Origin: Lachnospiraceae bacterium JLR.KK002
GTDB lineage: Bacteria > Bacillota > Clostridia > Lachnospirales > Lachnospiraceae
Direction of reading: 5' to 3'
DNA length: 64,000 bases
Assembly (NCBI GenBank): GCA_036941025.1
Contig: JAYMNP010000001.1
Location: forward strand, 2,440,501 to 2,504,500
A program made the translations under genes and the position numbers. Shown here one piece after another: positions 35,441-43,685 of this stretch (position 1 is the first letter of the stretch; each line of letters begins with the position of its first letter). Under the pieces are notes generated by a model. The model ran no database searches, had not been told where the DNA came from, and saw nothing but the letters and a program-made list of their open reading frames with translations.

Positions 35441-36466
35441 TTACAGGATTTCTCCCAGTGTTTCAATGTCTTCCTCTGTGGTGGACCAGCCTGTTGCCAG
35501 TCTTACCACCGTATGGGTATCGTCCGCCTGTTCCCAGAAACTGACAGACACCTGTTCTTTCAGCTTCTTAAGCCTGCTGTTCTCCAGAATAATAAACTGT
35601 TGATTAGTGGGGGATTCCAGGTAAAATACGCAGCCTTTTTCTCTTAACTGCTTTTTCAGAAGCTCCGCCATCTCAATCACATGACGGCTGATTTCAAAAT
35701 ACAGATTGTCTGTAAATAAAGCGTCAAACTGAATGCCCAACAGGCGTCCCTTTGCCAGGAGCGCTCCATGCTGTTTCATAATGGTCAGAAAATGTCCGGG
35801 CGCATTGCCACGAGGAAAGACCACCGCTTCTGCGCAGAGCGCTCCTGTTTTTGTTCCGCCAATGTAAAATACATCGCAAATCCGGGCGATATCTTCCAGC
35901 GTCATATCGCTTTCCCGGCTCATAAGCCCATAACCCAGACGGGCCCCGTCCAGATACAGGGGAATGTGATATGTCCGGCAGATTTCCCGTATGTCTTCCA
36001 GCTCTTTTTTCCTGTAAAGAGTTCCGTATTCCGTGGGGTGGGACAGATATACCATTCCCGGAAAAACCATATGCTCATGATTCTCATCCTGATAAAATTT
36101 TTCCAGATAACTTTTCAGTTCCTCCGGATTGATTTTTCCCCGATGAGCCGGCAGCGTCAGCACCTTATGACCGGAATATTCCAGGGCTCCCGCCTCATGA
36201 ACACTGATATGGCCGCTCTCAGCCGCCAGAACTCCTTCGTAACTGCGGAGCATGGATGAAATTACCACTACATTCGTCTGAGTTCCGCCCGTCAGAAAAT
36301 AAATATCGGCATCCGGAGCGCCGCAGGCCTTTCTGATTTTCTCACAGGCACGTTTGCAGTATGGGTCCGTCCCGTAGCCGGACAGAGGTTCCGAATTGGT
36401 TTCCGCCAGTTTTTGCAGAATACGGGGATGGGCTCCCGCGATATAATCGCTTTCAAAAGAAATCAT
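35441..36466 (-). CDS. ltaE: low-specificity threonine aldolase / beta-eliminating lyase family
   Basis: PLP enzyme, 341 residues, splitting threonine (and allo-threonine) to glycine and acetaldehyde. The N-terminus FESDYIAGAHPRIL is family-typical; the PLP lysine lies in VFYIGGTKTGAL (about residue 200) and the preceding LDGARLG carries the cofactor-contacting aspartate. The open frame continues far upstream (to 37225), but that part is antisense to proC. The ATG at 36466 with AGGAGG 5 bases upstream is the real start. First gene of the aldolase-PTS IIC-GNAT group, divergent from proC. Confidence 0.9.
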   Translation of the reverse strand: MISFESDYIAGAHPRILQKLAETNSEPLSGYGTDPYCKRACEKIRKACGAPDADIYFLTGGTQTNVVVISSMLRSYEGVLAAESGHISVHEAGALEYSGHKVLTLPAHRGKINPEELKSYLEKFYQDENHEHMVFPGMVYLSHPTEYGTLYRKKELEDIREICRTYHIPLYLDGARLGYGLMSRESDMTLEDIARICDVFYIGGTKTGALCAEAVVFPRGNAPGHFLTIMKQHGALLAKGRLLGIQFDALFTDNLYFEISRHVIEMAELLKKQLREKGCVFYLESPTNQQFIILENSRLKKLKEQVSVSFWEQADDTHTVVRLATGWSTTEEDIETLGEIL

Positions 36467-36508
36467 GATTTCCTCCTGTAATGAATATAAAATAAAATTT
36501 TCTATGAC

Positions 36509-36537
36509 TTGCATAATGATTCCCTGCCTGTTATGAT
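36509..36537 (+). promoter_or_regulatory. sigma-A promoter of proC
   Basis: TTGCAT (36509-36514), 17-base spacer, TATGAT (36532-36537), 25 bases before the proC ATG. Confidence 0.7.
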
Positions 36538-36562
36538 ATAGTGCAACAGGGAGGTTTCGATT

Positions 36563-37396
36563 ATGAATAAAACAATTGGATTTATCGGAGGCGGAAATAT
36601 GGCCGGCGCCATCATCGGAGGTATCCTGAATTCCGGCCTCACCACAAAAGACCATATCATTGCCACTGCCAGAACAGAACGCACCCTGCAATCTCTGCAG
36701 GAACGTTTTCAGATTCGCACTTCCAGGAGTAACCCGGAAGCTGCCAGCCAGTCGGACATCCTCTTTCTGGCTGTCAAACCCCATCTGTTCCCGGAGGTCA
36801 TTGCGGAAATCAGAGACAGCGTCCCGGAACAGGCCATTCTGGTGTCCATTGCCGCAGGACAGTCCATACAGGCCATAGAGGGCTTTTTCGGAAAAGAAAT
36901 CAGGCTTGTCCGGGCCATGCCCAACACCCCCGCTCTGGTGGGAGAAGCCATGAGCGCCCTCTGCTGCAACGAACATGTATCGGAAACAGAGCTTTCTGAA
37001 ATAACATCCATTTTCGACAGCTTTGGCATCTGCGAAACCGTTCCGGAGTCCCTGATGGATACGGTAGTGGGTGTGTCCGGTTCTTCCCCGGCCTATGTGT
37101 TTCTGTTCCTGGAAGCCATGGCAGACGCGGCTGTCGCCGACGGGATGCCCCGGTCTCAGGCTTATAAATTTGCAGCCCAGGCAGTCCTTGGCGCCGCAAA
37201 AATGGTTCTGGAAACAGGTTCTCATCCAGGACTTCTGAAAGACGCTGTCTGCTCCCCCGGAGGCACCACCATAGAAGCGGTGGCCGCACTGGAAAGCCAG
37301 GGTCTGCGCAGCGCAGTTATAAAGGCGCAGCGGGCCTGTGTGGAGAAATCCAGAGAAATGGATAAAAAAGCGGGCAGGTCCGCTTCAACTCCCTGA
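36563..37396 (+). CDS. proC: pyrroline-5-carboxylate reductase
   Basis: NAD(P)H-dependent last step of proline biosynthesis, cytosolic. The Rossmann start IGFIGGGNMAGAIIGGIL (about residues 4-21), LAVKPHLFPEV, RAMPNTPALVGEA (about 114-126) and the C-terminal dimer signature (PGGTTIEAVAALE, about 233-245) are present. Total length is 277 residues. The last ten codons (KAGRSASTP and stop) are encoded by the first bases of repeat A2, so the natural C-terminus appears to have been replaced by an insertion that happened to supply a stop. Confidence 0.93.
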   Translation: MNKTIGFIGGGNMAGAIIGGILNSGLTTKDHIIATARTERTLQSLQERFQIRTSRSNPEAASQSDILFLAVKPHLFPEVIAEIRDSVPEQAILVSIAAGQSIQAIEGFFGKEIRLVRAMPNTPALVGEAMSALCCNEHVSETELSEITSIFDSFGICETVPESLMDTVVGVSGSSPAYVFLFLEAMADAAVADGMPRSQAYKFAAQAVLGAAKMVLETGSHPGLLKDAVCSPGGTTIEAVAALESQGLRSAVIKAQRACVEKSREMDKKAGRSASTP

Positions 37397-37610
37397 ATCC
37401 CTCATTCCTGAGGGGCGCTGGACATCCTGTGGATGTCCGTTCAGCGCGGACCGAAGCGGAGCGTAGACCTGGGCGCTTTGCCGCGCGCGAGCGGATTGCC
37501 TGGCAATAAACTTCATCTCCGCGAGCTGCGCATCCCGCCCGGAGGGCTTTCTCTTATAGGAAATCTATATACTTTAGCACTTCTCAGTAACACGGTATTT
37601 TCTGTAAGAG
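37367..37610. repeat. interspersed structured repeat, family A, copy 2
   Basis: Shares long blocks with 9077-9294, including about 60 nearly identical bases around GGACATCC-TGT-GGATGTCC. Hairpins: CCCTCA/TGAGGG (37399-37414); GCGCT...AGCGC (37415-37447); nested GCGC, GCGGA, TTGC with GCAA, TCCGC, GCGC (37483-37531); CTCTTATAGGAAAT with ATTTTCTGTAAGAG (37551-37610). It starts inside the proC coding end and stops just before the convergent gene at 37617. Confidence 0.85.
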
Positions 37611-37616
37611 AACAAA

Positions 37617-38672
37617 CTACAGGATTAAAAAAGCGCAGAGCAACTCCAAATCCGCCTCGGTAATATCCGGCTGCACCGGATACTGTATCATACAGCCCCG
37701 CAGCTTCATTCCGTGGATTCCTTCTCCTTTCACCCGGTTTCCTGCCAGGAAAAATGCGGTTGCCCCTTCTCCTTCCCTTATCTTCTGTTTTTCCTGAAGC
37801 TGCTCCCTGGTGTAAAATTCCAGGGAAGCATCTTCACATTCGTATTCCACCGCCAGATTCCGCATTCCAGGAGGACAGATTTCCTTCAGGTGATTCAAAA
37901 ACATCTGATACTCTTTCTCGTCAGACAGGATTCCCTGTGCCTTCATTTCATCGCATTCTTCCTTTGCTTTTGTCCAGCCATCCACCAGTTTTATATGGTT
38001 GATATAATATGTAATTTCCCGCTCCTGATAAGCAGTCGCTCCATGTTCCTGTCTGCAGGGAATTTGCACGGTAAAGGTCTCTTTTCTGCCGGTCTGTCTT
38101 CCGATTTTCCGTTTCATCTTGCGTTTTACCGGCACATGGTAATGGCGTTTCTCTTCCAGAAATTCCAAATCTGCCAGCTCCTGTCCGGAGAAAGGGATTT
38201 TCTCATATTCCCCTTCCAGCTCCAGGGCGGTGCACTGTATTCCGGACAGTTTCCTGGTTTCCAGAAATCCAAAAGACATGTTCCGGGACAGAAAATAATA
38301 CAAAAGCATCCTTCCCTCCAGATTGTAATCTGCCAGCGCTCCGCTGTTTCCGGACTGGACATGATATTCTTTTCCGGCCACCCGAATCCCCCGGATAACC
38401 TCCATCACACATTCCTCCTGCAATTCCAGGCCCGTCAGCAGTTCTTCCCGTTTCGTCAGCGTGCCCCGCACACGTTTCTGTTCCAGTTTTCTGTATCTTT
38501 CCTGCTGTTCTTCCGTATCTGTTCCTTCTGAAAATAAATGAAACATCAGATGCTTCCCGGTCCTGCATACTCCTGCCGCCAGCACCGGAATTCCCGCCAC
38601 TTCCATTTCCGCTCCTGACATCAGTGTTTCCTCAAATGCAGGCATGCAGGAACGTATCTCCTGTATATTCAT
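37617..38672 (-). CDS. hypothetical protein, unrecognised family
   Basis: A 351-residue soluble protein; I do not recognise the family. It has no signal peptide or membrane helix. Charged, Glu/Lys-rich helices alternate with short hydrophobic strands. A central segment (about residues 175-190) is strongly basic (VPVKRKMKRKIGRQTGRK), suggesting an RNA, DNA or membrane-surface contact. Cysteines are scattered, without a metal-cluster pattern. The ATG at 38672 has a GGAG site 8 bases upstream; an 11-codon extension is possible. It is single, convergent with proC across repeat A2. Confidence 0.7.
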   Translation of the reverse strand: MNIQEIRSCMPAFEETLMSGAEMEVAGIPVLAAGVCRTGKHLMFHLFSEGTDTEEQQERYRKLEQKRVRGTLTKREELLTGLELQEECVMEVIRGIRVAGKEYHVQSGNSGALADYNLEGRMLLYYFLSRNMSFGFLETRKLSGIQCTALELEGEYEKIPFSGQELADLEFLEEKRHYHVPVKRKMKRKIGRQTGRKETFTVQIPCRQEHGATAYQEREITYYINHIKLVDGWTKAKEECDEMKAQGILSDEKEYQMFLNHLKEICPPGMRNLAVEYECEDASLEFYTREQLQEKQKIREGEGATAFFLAGNRVKGEGIHGMKLRGCMIQYPVQPDITEADLELLCAFLIL

Positions 38673-39053
38673 AATTATGACTCCTTTCCCGGAAATATTT
38701 TGCAACAGTTCTGTTGCCCATTATCTTTGCCAATCATTACCTGTTTACCACAGAAAAATTATTTTTCATCCGTACTGTCTCAAAGTTCTGATGTCCGATT
38801 CCAATCACCCTTGCCATTGTTCCGCCTCATTTCCGTCACTTTTCTTTTCAGTATACCGGATTATCCCAAAAAACACAATCTTTTCCCCTCCGGACAGAAA
38901 AGTAACGTATTTTCTCACTTTCTCTGGTAAAATTTTGTAGCTTTATCCATTGCCATCAAAAGGATTTCTCCTTATAATGAGGTTATCTTGTTTCATCTGG
39001 AAATTTTGATTGTTATGAAATAATAATTTTTTATGGAAAGGAGCTTATATATT
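38673..39053. other. intergenic region, 381 bases
   Basis: Divergent gap between the hypothetical protein and the GH13 gene. It contains a GCAACAG-TT-CTGTTGC palindrome (38702-38717), 30 bases upstream of the minus-strand start, which could be an operator. It also contains the promoter at 38950-38978. Nothing else coding or structured was seen. Confidence 0.5.
38950..38978 (+). promoter_or_regulatory. sigma-A promoter of the GH13 gene
   Basis: TTGCCA (38950-38955), 17-base spacer, perfect TATAAT (38973-38978). Confidence 0.75.
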
Positions 39054-40364
39054 ATGTGGGCTTATGAGAGTGTGTTTTACCAGATTTATCCTCTGGGATT
39101 TTGCGGTGCTCCCTTTGAAAACGACGGAGTGGCAGAACATCGTATTTTAAAGGTCGCAGACTGGATTCCCCATCTGGAAAAGCTGGGCGTCAACGCCATC
39201 TATTTTTCTCCGCTGTTTGAATCGGACACCCACGGCTACAACGCCAGGGATTACCGGAAAGTGGACGTGCGCCTGGGCACCAATGAAGATTTTAAGGAGA
39301 TCTGCGACGCCCTTCACAAAGCAGGGATTCGCGTGGTGCTGGACGGTGTGTTTAATCATGCCGGCCGGGGATTCTTTGCATTTCAGGATGTACTTAAGAA
39401 CCGGGAAAATTCCCGTTACAAAGACTGGTTCCATATTGATTTCCACGGTAATTCCAACTACAATGACGGATTGTGGTACGAAGGCTGGGAAGGCAATTAC
39501 GATCTGGTAAAATTAAATCTCAGAAATGAGGAAGTGATTCAGTATCTGCTGGAAAGCGTCAGCCAGTGGGTAAAGGAATGGGACATTGACGGACTGCGCC
39601 TGGATGTGGCTTACTGTCTGGACCATGATTTTGTACGGAGACTGCGGGGACACTGCGACAGCCTGAAAGAAGACTTTTTCCTGGTAGGAGAAATGCTTCA
39701 CGGAGATTACAATCAGCTTGTCAATGACTCCATGCTCCACTCTGCCACCAACTACGAGTGCTACAAGGGACTGCACTCCAGCTTCAATTCCATGAATATG
39801 TTTGAAATCAACCACTCTCTGCTGCGGCAGTTCGGACCGGAAAACTGGACCCTTTACCGGGGAAAACATCTTCTGAGCTTTGTGGACAACCATGATGTTT
39901 CCAGAATTGCCACCATTCTGGGAAATAAATCTCATCTGCCCCTGATTTATGCACTGTGCTTCGGTATGCCGGGCATTCCCTGTGTGTACTATGGCAGTGA
40001 ATGGGGTGCGGAGGGAGACAAGAAAAACGGAGACCCCTCTCTGCGTCCCTCTTTCGAGAAACCGGACTGGAATGCACTGACCGACTGGATTGCAAAGCTG
40101 GCTGCTGCCAAAAAAGAATCCGACGCTCTGAATTACGGAGATTTCAAATCCGTGGTGCTGACCAACAAACAGTGTATTTTTGAGCGGAAAACAGATACGG
40201 AACGGGTACTGGTTGCTATCAATGCAGACAGCGAGCCTTACACAGCCCACTTTGACGCAGGCTGCGGCATGGCAGAAGATCTGATTACCGGACAGCCCCA
40301 TGATTTCGGCGGCGGAAGTGAACTTCCTCCTTACAGCGCTTATTTCTGGAAATGTGAGAAATAA
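39054..40364 (+). CDS. GH13 alpha-amylase family enzyme (maltodextrin glucosidase/neopullulanase-like)
   Basis: A 436-residue cytosolic glycoside hydrolase with a complete GH13 catalytic triad: nucleophile D184 (DGLRLDVAY), acid/base E213 (LVGEMLHGD) and D281 (FVDNHDVSR). There is no signal peptide and no N-terminal carbohydrate-binding domain, which is short for neopullulanases. It probably acts on imported maltodextrins or internal glycogen fragments. The ATG at 39054 lies 10 bases after AAAGGAG; a seven-codon earlier ATG would overlap that site. Good promoter and a strong terminator make it a single-gene unit. Confidence 0.88.
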   Translation: MWAYESVFYQIYPLGFCGAPFENDGVAEHRILKVADWIPHLEKLGVNAIYFSPLFESDTHGYNARDYRKVDVRLGTNEDFKEICDALHKAGIRVVLDGVFNHAGRGFFAFQDVLKNRENSRYKDWFHIDFHGNSNYNDGLWYEGWEGNYDLVKLNLRNEEVIQYLLESVSQWVKEWDIDGLRLDVAYCLDHDFVRRLRGHCDSLKEDFFLVGEMLHGDYNQLVNDSMLHSATNYECYKGLHSSFNSMNMFEINHSLLRQFGPENWTLYRGKHLLSFVDNHDVSRIATILGNKSHLPLIYALCFGMPGIPCVYYGSEWGAEGDKKNGDPSLRPSFEKPDWNALTDWIAKLAAAKKESDALNYGDFKSVVLTNKQCIFERKTDTERVLVAINADSEPYTAHFDAGCGMAEDLITGQPHDFGGGSELPPYSAYFWKCEK

Positions 40365-40393
40365 AAAAGAATGCGCACAGCGCATTCTTTTTT
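40363..40393 (+). terminator. strong Rho-independent terminator of the GH13 gene
   Basis: GAATGCGC-ACA-GCGCATTC preceded by six A and followed by six T; overlaps the stop codon region. Confidence 0.92.
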
Positions 40394-40434
40394 ATTGCCT
40401 GCGAGAATAAACTTCATCTCCGCAAACTGCGCAT
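40394..40434. repeat. fragment of repeat family A
   Basis: The sequence from ATTGCCTG through AATAAACTTCATCTCCGC to CTGCGCAT matches 37495-37533 of copy A2 with a few changes. No other part of the repeat is recognisable around it. Confidence 0.55.
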
Positions 40435-40522
40435 AATTACTTTTCCCCGTAATGTGAACGTCATTGAGCAATTTCAATCTGTCCATGGCTGATACGATAA
40501 ACCAGCCTGTTTTTTGCGTTTT

Positions 40523-40975
40523 TCATCCATGCGTATCGTATTTCTTCCGTATTTTCCCAATCTGGTTAAACCAGCTCTGAGGAAGTATCAACCCGAAAAT
40601 CATTCCCAGTACAATGGCTCCGGCAATTTTAAACGTTTCAATTCCCTTTGCCATACACTGCTCCAAATCGTTCATAATCAGATAATATGACGTATAATAG
40701 ATACCTGCTCCGGGAACCAGGGTGAAGATTCCTGTTACCAGAAAAACGGTACCGGGCATTTTCCGGATTGCCGACAGCAGCCTTGCCACCAGAGTCAGTA
40801 CCAGAGTCGCCCACATGGAAGCAATCGTTATTCCTGTGTCATGGGAGACGCAAAAAAGATATACCATCCAGCCAATGGCCCCGTTCACTGCACAGAGCAG
40901 GTATTCCGACCGGGGTACATGAAACAATACTGCAAATGCCATGGTTGCAGCCATGGATACCAGAATCTGATCCAT
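40523..40975 (-). CDS. threonine/serine exporter, small ThrE_2 half (DUF3815, YjjB-like)
   Basis: A 150-residue membrane protein with four to five helices. It matches the C-terminal half of ThrE, encoded as a separate subunit (YjjB) in many bacteria. The conserved ...TIFTLVPGAGIYYTSYYLI-type segment (about residues 83-101) is typical. The ATG at 40975 has AGGAGG 8 bases upstream. It follows the ThrE_1 gene by 43 bases on the same strand; the two should form one exporter of threonine/serine or a dicarboxylate, as proposed for YjjPB. Confidence 0.85.
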   Translation of the reverse strand: MDQILVSMAATMAFAVLFHVPRSEYLLCAVNGAIGWMVYLFCVSHDTGITIASMWATLVLTLVARLLSAIRKMPGTVFLVTGIFTLVPGAGIYYTSYYLIMNDLEQCMAKGIETFKIAGAIVLGMIFGLILPQSWFNQIGKIRKKYDTHG

Positions 40976-41018
40976 CACATTCCCCTCCTGTTCCATTTTT
41001 TCAAAAGTTCCGGTTGTC

Positions 41019-41798
41019 TCACAGCGCCAGCGTCCCTCCCCACAAAAGATGAAATACCTTGATGGCGCCGCCTACTCCAATGGCAATACACATGCCCGTC
41101 AGCAGCGCGTCAATCATGCGGATACTTCCCGACAGATAATCTCCGCTGAACAAATCCCGGATTCCGGTGGTCAGGGCCACGCCCGGCACCAGCGGAATAA
41201 TTCCGCCGATAATAATCTTATCTGATAAAATTCCTGCTCCCGCCACATACAGAATCAGGCTTCCCGTAGTCACAAGGGCGCTTCCCATAATATTCATGAT
41301 AAATCTGGAGGCATGGTGTCTGGCTGCCAGCAGTAAAAACACTTCCAGCAAAATTCCCAGAAAAAAGCACACCATGCTGTCATAGGGCCTGCCGCCCAGC
41401 AGATAGCAGAATCCTGCACTGCCTGCAGCACAGGCAAGAATCAGTGACCGATTATTGGTACCGGAAGCATTCCGATACTGCTCCAGCTTCTCATATGCCT
41501 CTGTTATGGTACAGTTCTTCTCACAGATTTCTCTGGAAAGCTGATTCATCTGGGCTACCCGTTCCAGATTGACCTCTCCGATGGGCACATAGCGCACCAT
41601 ACTGCCTGCATCCTTCCGCTGTTCATACACAGTGGCAAAAATTCCGTTTGTAATAACGAACACATGATAATCTTCGATTCCATAAGCCTCCAGAATACGG
41701 CTCACGGTTTCCTGTACACGGTAAATTTCCCCTCCGCTTTTCAGAAGGATTTCTCCCACGGATATGGCAAGATTTAATATTGTTTTGCTTTCCACCAT
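41019..41798 (-). CDS. threonine/serine exporter, large ThrE_1 half (DUF1212, YjjP-like)
   Basis: A 259-residue protein. The N-terminal 110 residues are soluble and family-typical (GEILLKSGGEIYRVQETVSRIL, about 13-34), followed by five membrane helices (about 118-250) with IPLVPGVALTTGIRDLFSGDYLSG near 205-228. Pairs with the ThrE_2 half downstream. Family members export threonine/serine or succinate; the substrate here is not determined. Threonine aldolase at 35 kb is a loose functional link. Confidence 0.87.
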   Translation of the reverse strand: MVESKTILNLAISVGEILLKSGGEIYRVQETVSRILEAYGIEDYHVFVITNGIFATVYEQRKDAGSMVRYVPIGEVNLERVAQMNQLSREICEKNCTITEAYEKLEQYRNASGTNNRSLILACAAGSAGFCYLLGGRPYDSMVCFFLGILLEVFLLLAARHHASRFIMNIMGSALVTTGSLILYVAGAGILSDKIIIGGIIPLVPGVALTTGIRDLFSGDYLSGSIRMIDALLTGMCIAIGVGGAIKVFHLLWGGTLAL

Positions 41799-41936
41799 GC
41801 TCTTTCCTCCAGATAATTATTCCGTATGAAAGTATAGCAATATTCCGGCGTCCTGTAAACAGAAATTTTCACATTCTGACATGAAACACTGCCTGTATAT
41901 TACAAAAAAGGCTTTGAAGCAATCCATATAGCGGTA

Positions 41937-43586
41937 TTATTCAGAGTTCTTTTCCTTACCATGCCGCTCCAGGCTTTTTAATATTCCCAGAAACAGAAAA
42001 AGGTTCGGTGTAAGAAAGGCAGTGGGATTATTCACCATACCCTGAGCCAGATAACTGCCAAGCATAACAGGGCCCACCATCATCAGCGGGCAGGTTCGGG
42101 CTCTTTTTCCGGCAGAAACCGCAGTACTGACTAACAGTCCAAAATAGCTGACTGCCCCCAGAATTCCGGTTATGGACAGAAACAGCAGCCATTCGTTGTG
42201 GGGATCCACAATACGCCCTCCGTAAGCTGCCAGCTCCAACCCCTGATACTGATACAAAAACAGATGAAAACAGTTGGGCCCGCAGCCGATGAACTTCCTG
42301 TCAAAGGGCAGTTTATTCCATGCTGTCATTGTATGTCTCCAGATTAATCCACGCTCGCTTCCAAATTCATCCTGCAGCTTCAGACTGTTTATCCACTGAA
42401 AAGTTCCTGTCCACTGCTTTTCACTCATAAGGTTCACTGTCAGAACCAGTATGATACAGATTCCGGACAGAAGGGCCAAAATAGCAAACAGGATATTTCT
42501 GATTTTCGGCCAGGGCAGTTCCAGTTGCTTTTTTTTCATCGTTTTTACCAGACACAGCAGCATCCCGAACAGAACTCCTTCTGTCAGCAGTACCATGGGA
42601 TGTATCATCAGATTCTGCAGCTTCTGTCCCAGAAACAACTGACTCATAAAGGCTTTTGTATTTCCTTCCTGCCACATCATTAACGTCAGCTTTAAGAACA
42701 GGCTGCCTCCCCAGAACAGCAGGCACAAATCCAGAAACTTTTCCATATGCTTACTGTCTTTCATGGAAAACCACAGCAGAACCAGAAAGGCTGTGCCAAT
42801 CCCCGGAATCCAGCTGCTGGCATTGGTGGCGTAGGCTCCGTAAAAGCCCAGAACCAGAAAGGCTCCGTAAATCGCCTTTGAAAAAAGCGTTTCCGACAGA
42901 TAATACAACACCATCCCTATGGGCAGAATCATGCAATAGTAGCTGGAGCAGGCGTTGATATTTCCAATGGTGGTCAGAAAAGATCCCATCTGTCCGGGGT
43001 CCATATTGTCCCATAAATGAAATACATTGACGCCCCAAAACTGGAGGATTCCCAGTAACAGCACGAGTCCATTGGAAATCAGAAAAATCCAGGCTATCCA
43101 GATACCTGGCTGAAGATATTTTCCCAGAATTACATATACTGCTGCGCAGAGCAGGAACACCAGCGCTCCCAGCATTCTGGCGTCTGTTCCATAAAAGGAT
43201 TCTGCCGGGTCCAGGGAACAGATGGTGGAACACAGGAGCACCAGTACAAAGGCTCCCATAAACCGTGCCGGCACATCTGTTCTGTGCCAGAATTCCTTTA
43301 TTCTGTCTGCTGACAACATTTCTGCTGCTTCCGGAGTCCTTTGTTTTTTCTGTTTGCCTTGTCTGCCTTTTTTCTGCACCTGGCCGGCAATGGCGAACAC
43401 CAGCGTCAGAGCAGTCAGTCCTGCGGCACAGGCGTCGAAAAACATCAGTTTGGCATTTGCAATATTAAAATAACCATCCTGGTAAAACAGCGGAAACAGG
43501 CCTGTCATACAGATTACAAAAAGTCCCGATACTGCTTTCTGCAGTTCTGACATAATGTCTGTATTTTTCTTTGCTTTTTGTTTCAT
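41937..43586 (-). CDS. O-antigen ligase/polymerase-like membrane protein (Wzy_C family)
   Basis: A 549-residue protein with about twelve hydrophobic helices and a large loop before the last ones containing FIGCGPNCFHLFLYQYQ...GRIVDPHNEWLLFLSITG (about residues 436-478), the arginine/histidine-containing Wzy_C signature of O-antigen ligases and polymerases. A hydrophilic basic insert (about residues 70-100) lies after helix 2. In Gram-positives such proteins polymerise or attach surface polysaccharides or glycosylate proteins. No glycosyltransferase cluster surrounds it, so its partner is unknown. Confidence 0.8.
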   Translation of the reverse strand: MKQKAKKNTDIMSELQKAVSGLFVICMTGLFPLFYQDGYFNIANAKLMFFDACAAGLTALTLVFAIAGQVQKKGRQGKQKKQRTPEAAEMLSADRIKEFWHRTDVPARFMGAFVLVLLCSTICSLDPAESFYGTDARMLGALVFLLCAAVYVILGKYLQPGIWIAWIFLISNGLVLLLGILQFWGVNVFHLWDNMDPGQMGSFLTTIGNINACSSYYCMILPIGMVLYYLSETLFSKAIYGAFLVLGFYGAYATNASSWIPGIGTAFLVLLWFSMKDSKHMEKFLDLCLLFWGGSLFLKLTLMMWQEGNTKAFMSQLFLGQKLQNLMIHPMVLLTEGVLFGMLLCLVKTMKKKQLELPWPKIRNILFAILALLSGICIILVLTVNLMSEKQWTGTFQWINSLKLQDEFGSERGLIWRHTMTAWNKLPFDRKFIGCGPNCFHLFLYQYQGLELAAYGGRIVDPHNEWLLFLSITGILGAVSYFGLLVSTAVSAGKRARTCPLMMVGPVMLGSYLAQGMVNNPTAFLTPNLFLFLGILKSLERHGKEKNSE

Positions 43587-43642
43587 TTTCTTTCTCCCGT
43601 AATGTCGCTTTATGATACAGGAATTTTCCGTACCATAAAATG

Positions 43643-43670
43643 ACGCCTGAGCAGTTTTCTGCCCAGGCGC
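43643..43670 (-). terminator. terminator after the Ig-like surface-protein gene
   Basis: ACGCCTG-GCAG stem with CTGC-CAGGCGC (one bulge each side), loop TTTT, and ATTTTATGG following on the minus strand, 16 bases past the stop. Confidence 0.75.
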
Positions 43671-43685
43671 CAGTCTGGTTACTGT

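Noticed and set aside
36467..37225. N-terminal extension of threonine aldolase
   Set aside because: Antisense to proC; the ATG at 36466 has a perfect ribosome site and the family N-terminus.
39513..40385. 290-codon frame opposite the GH13 gene
   Set aside because: Mirror of a gene with a complete catalytic triad.
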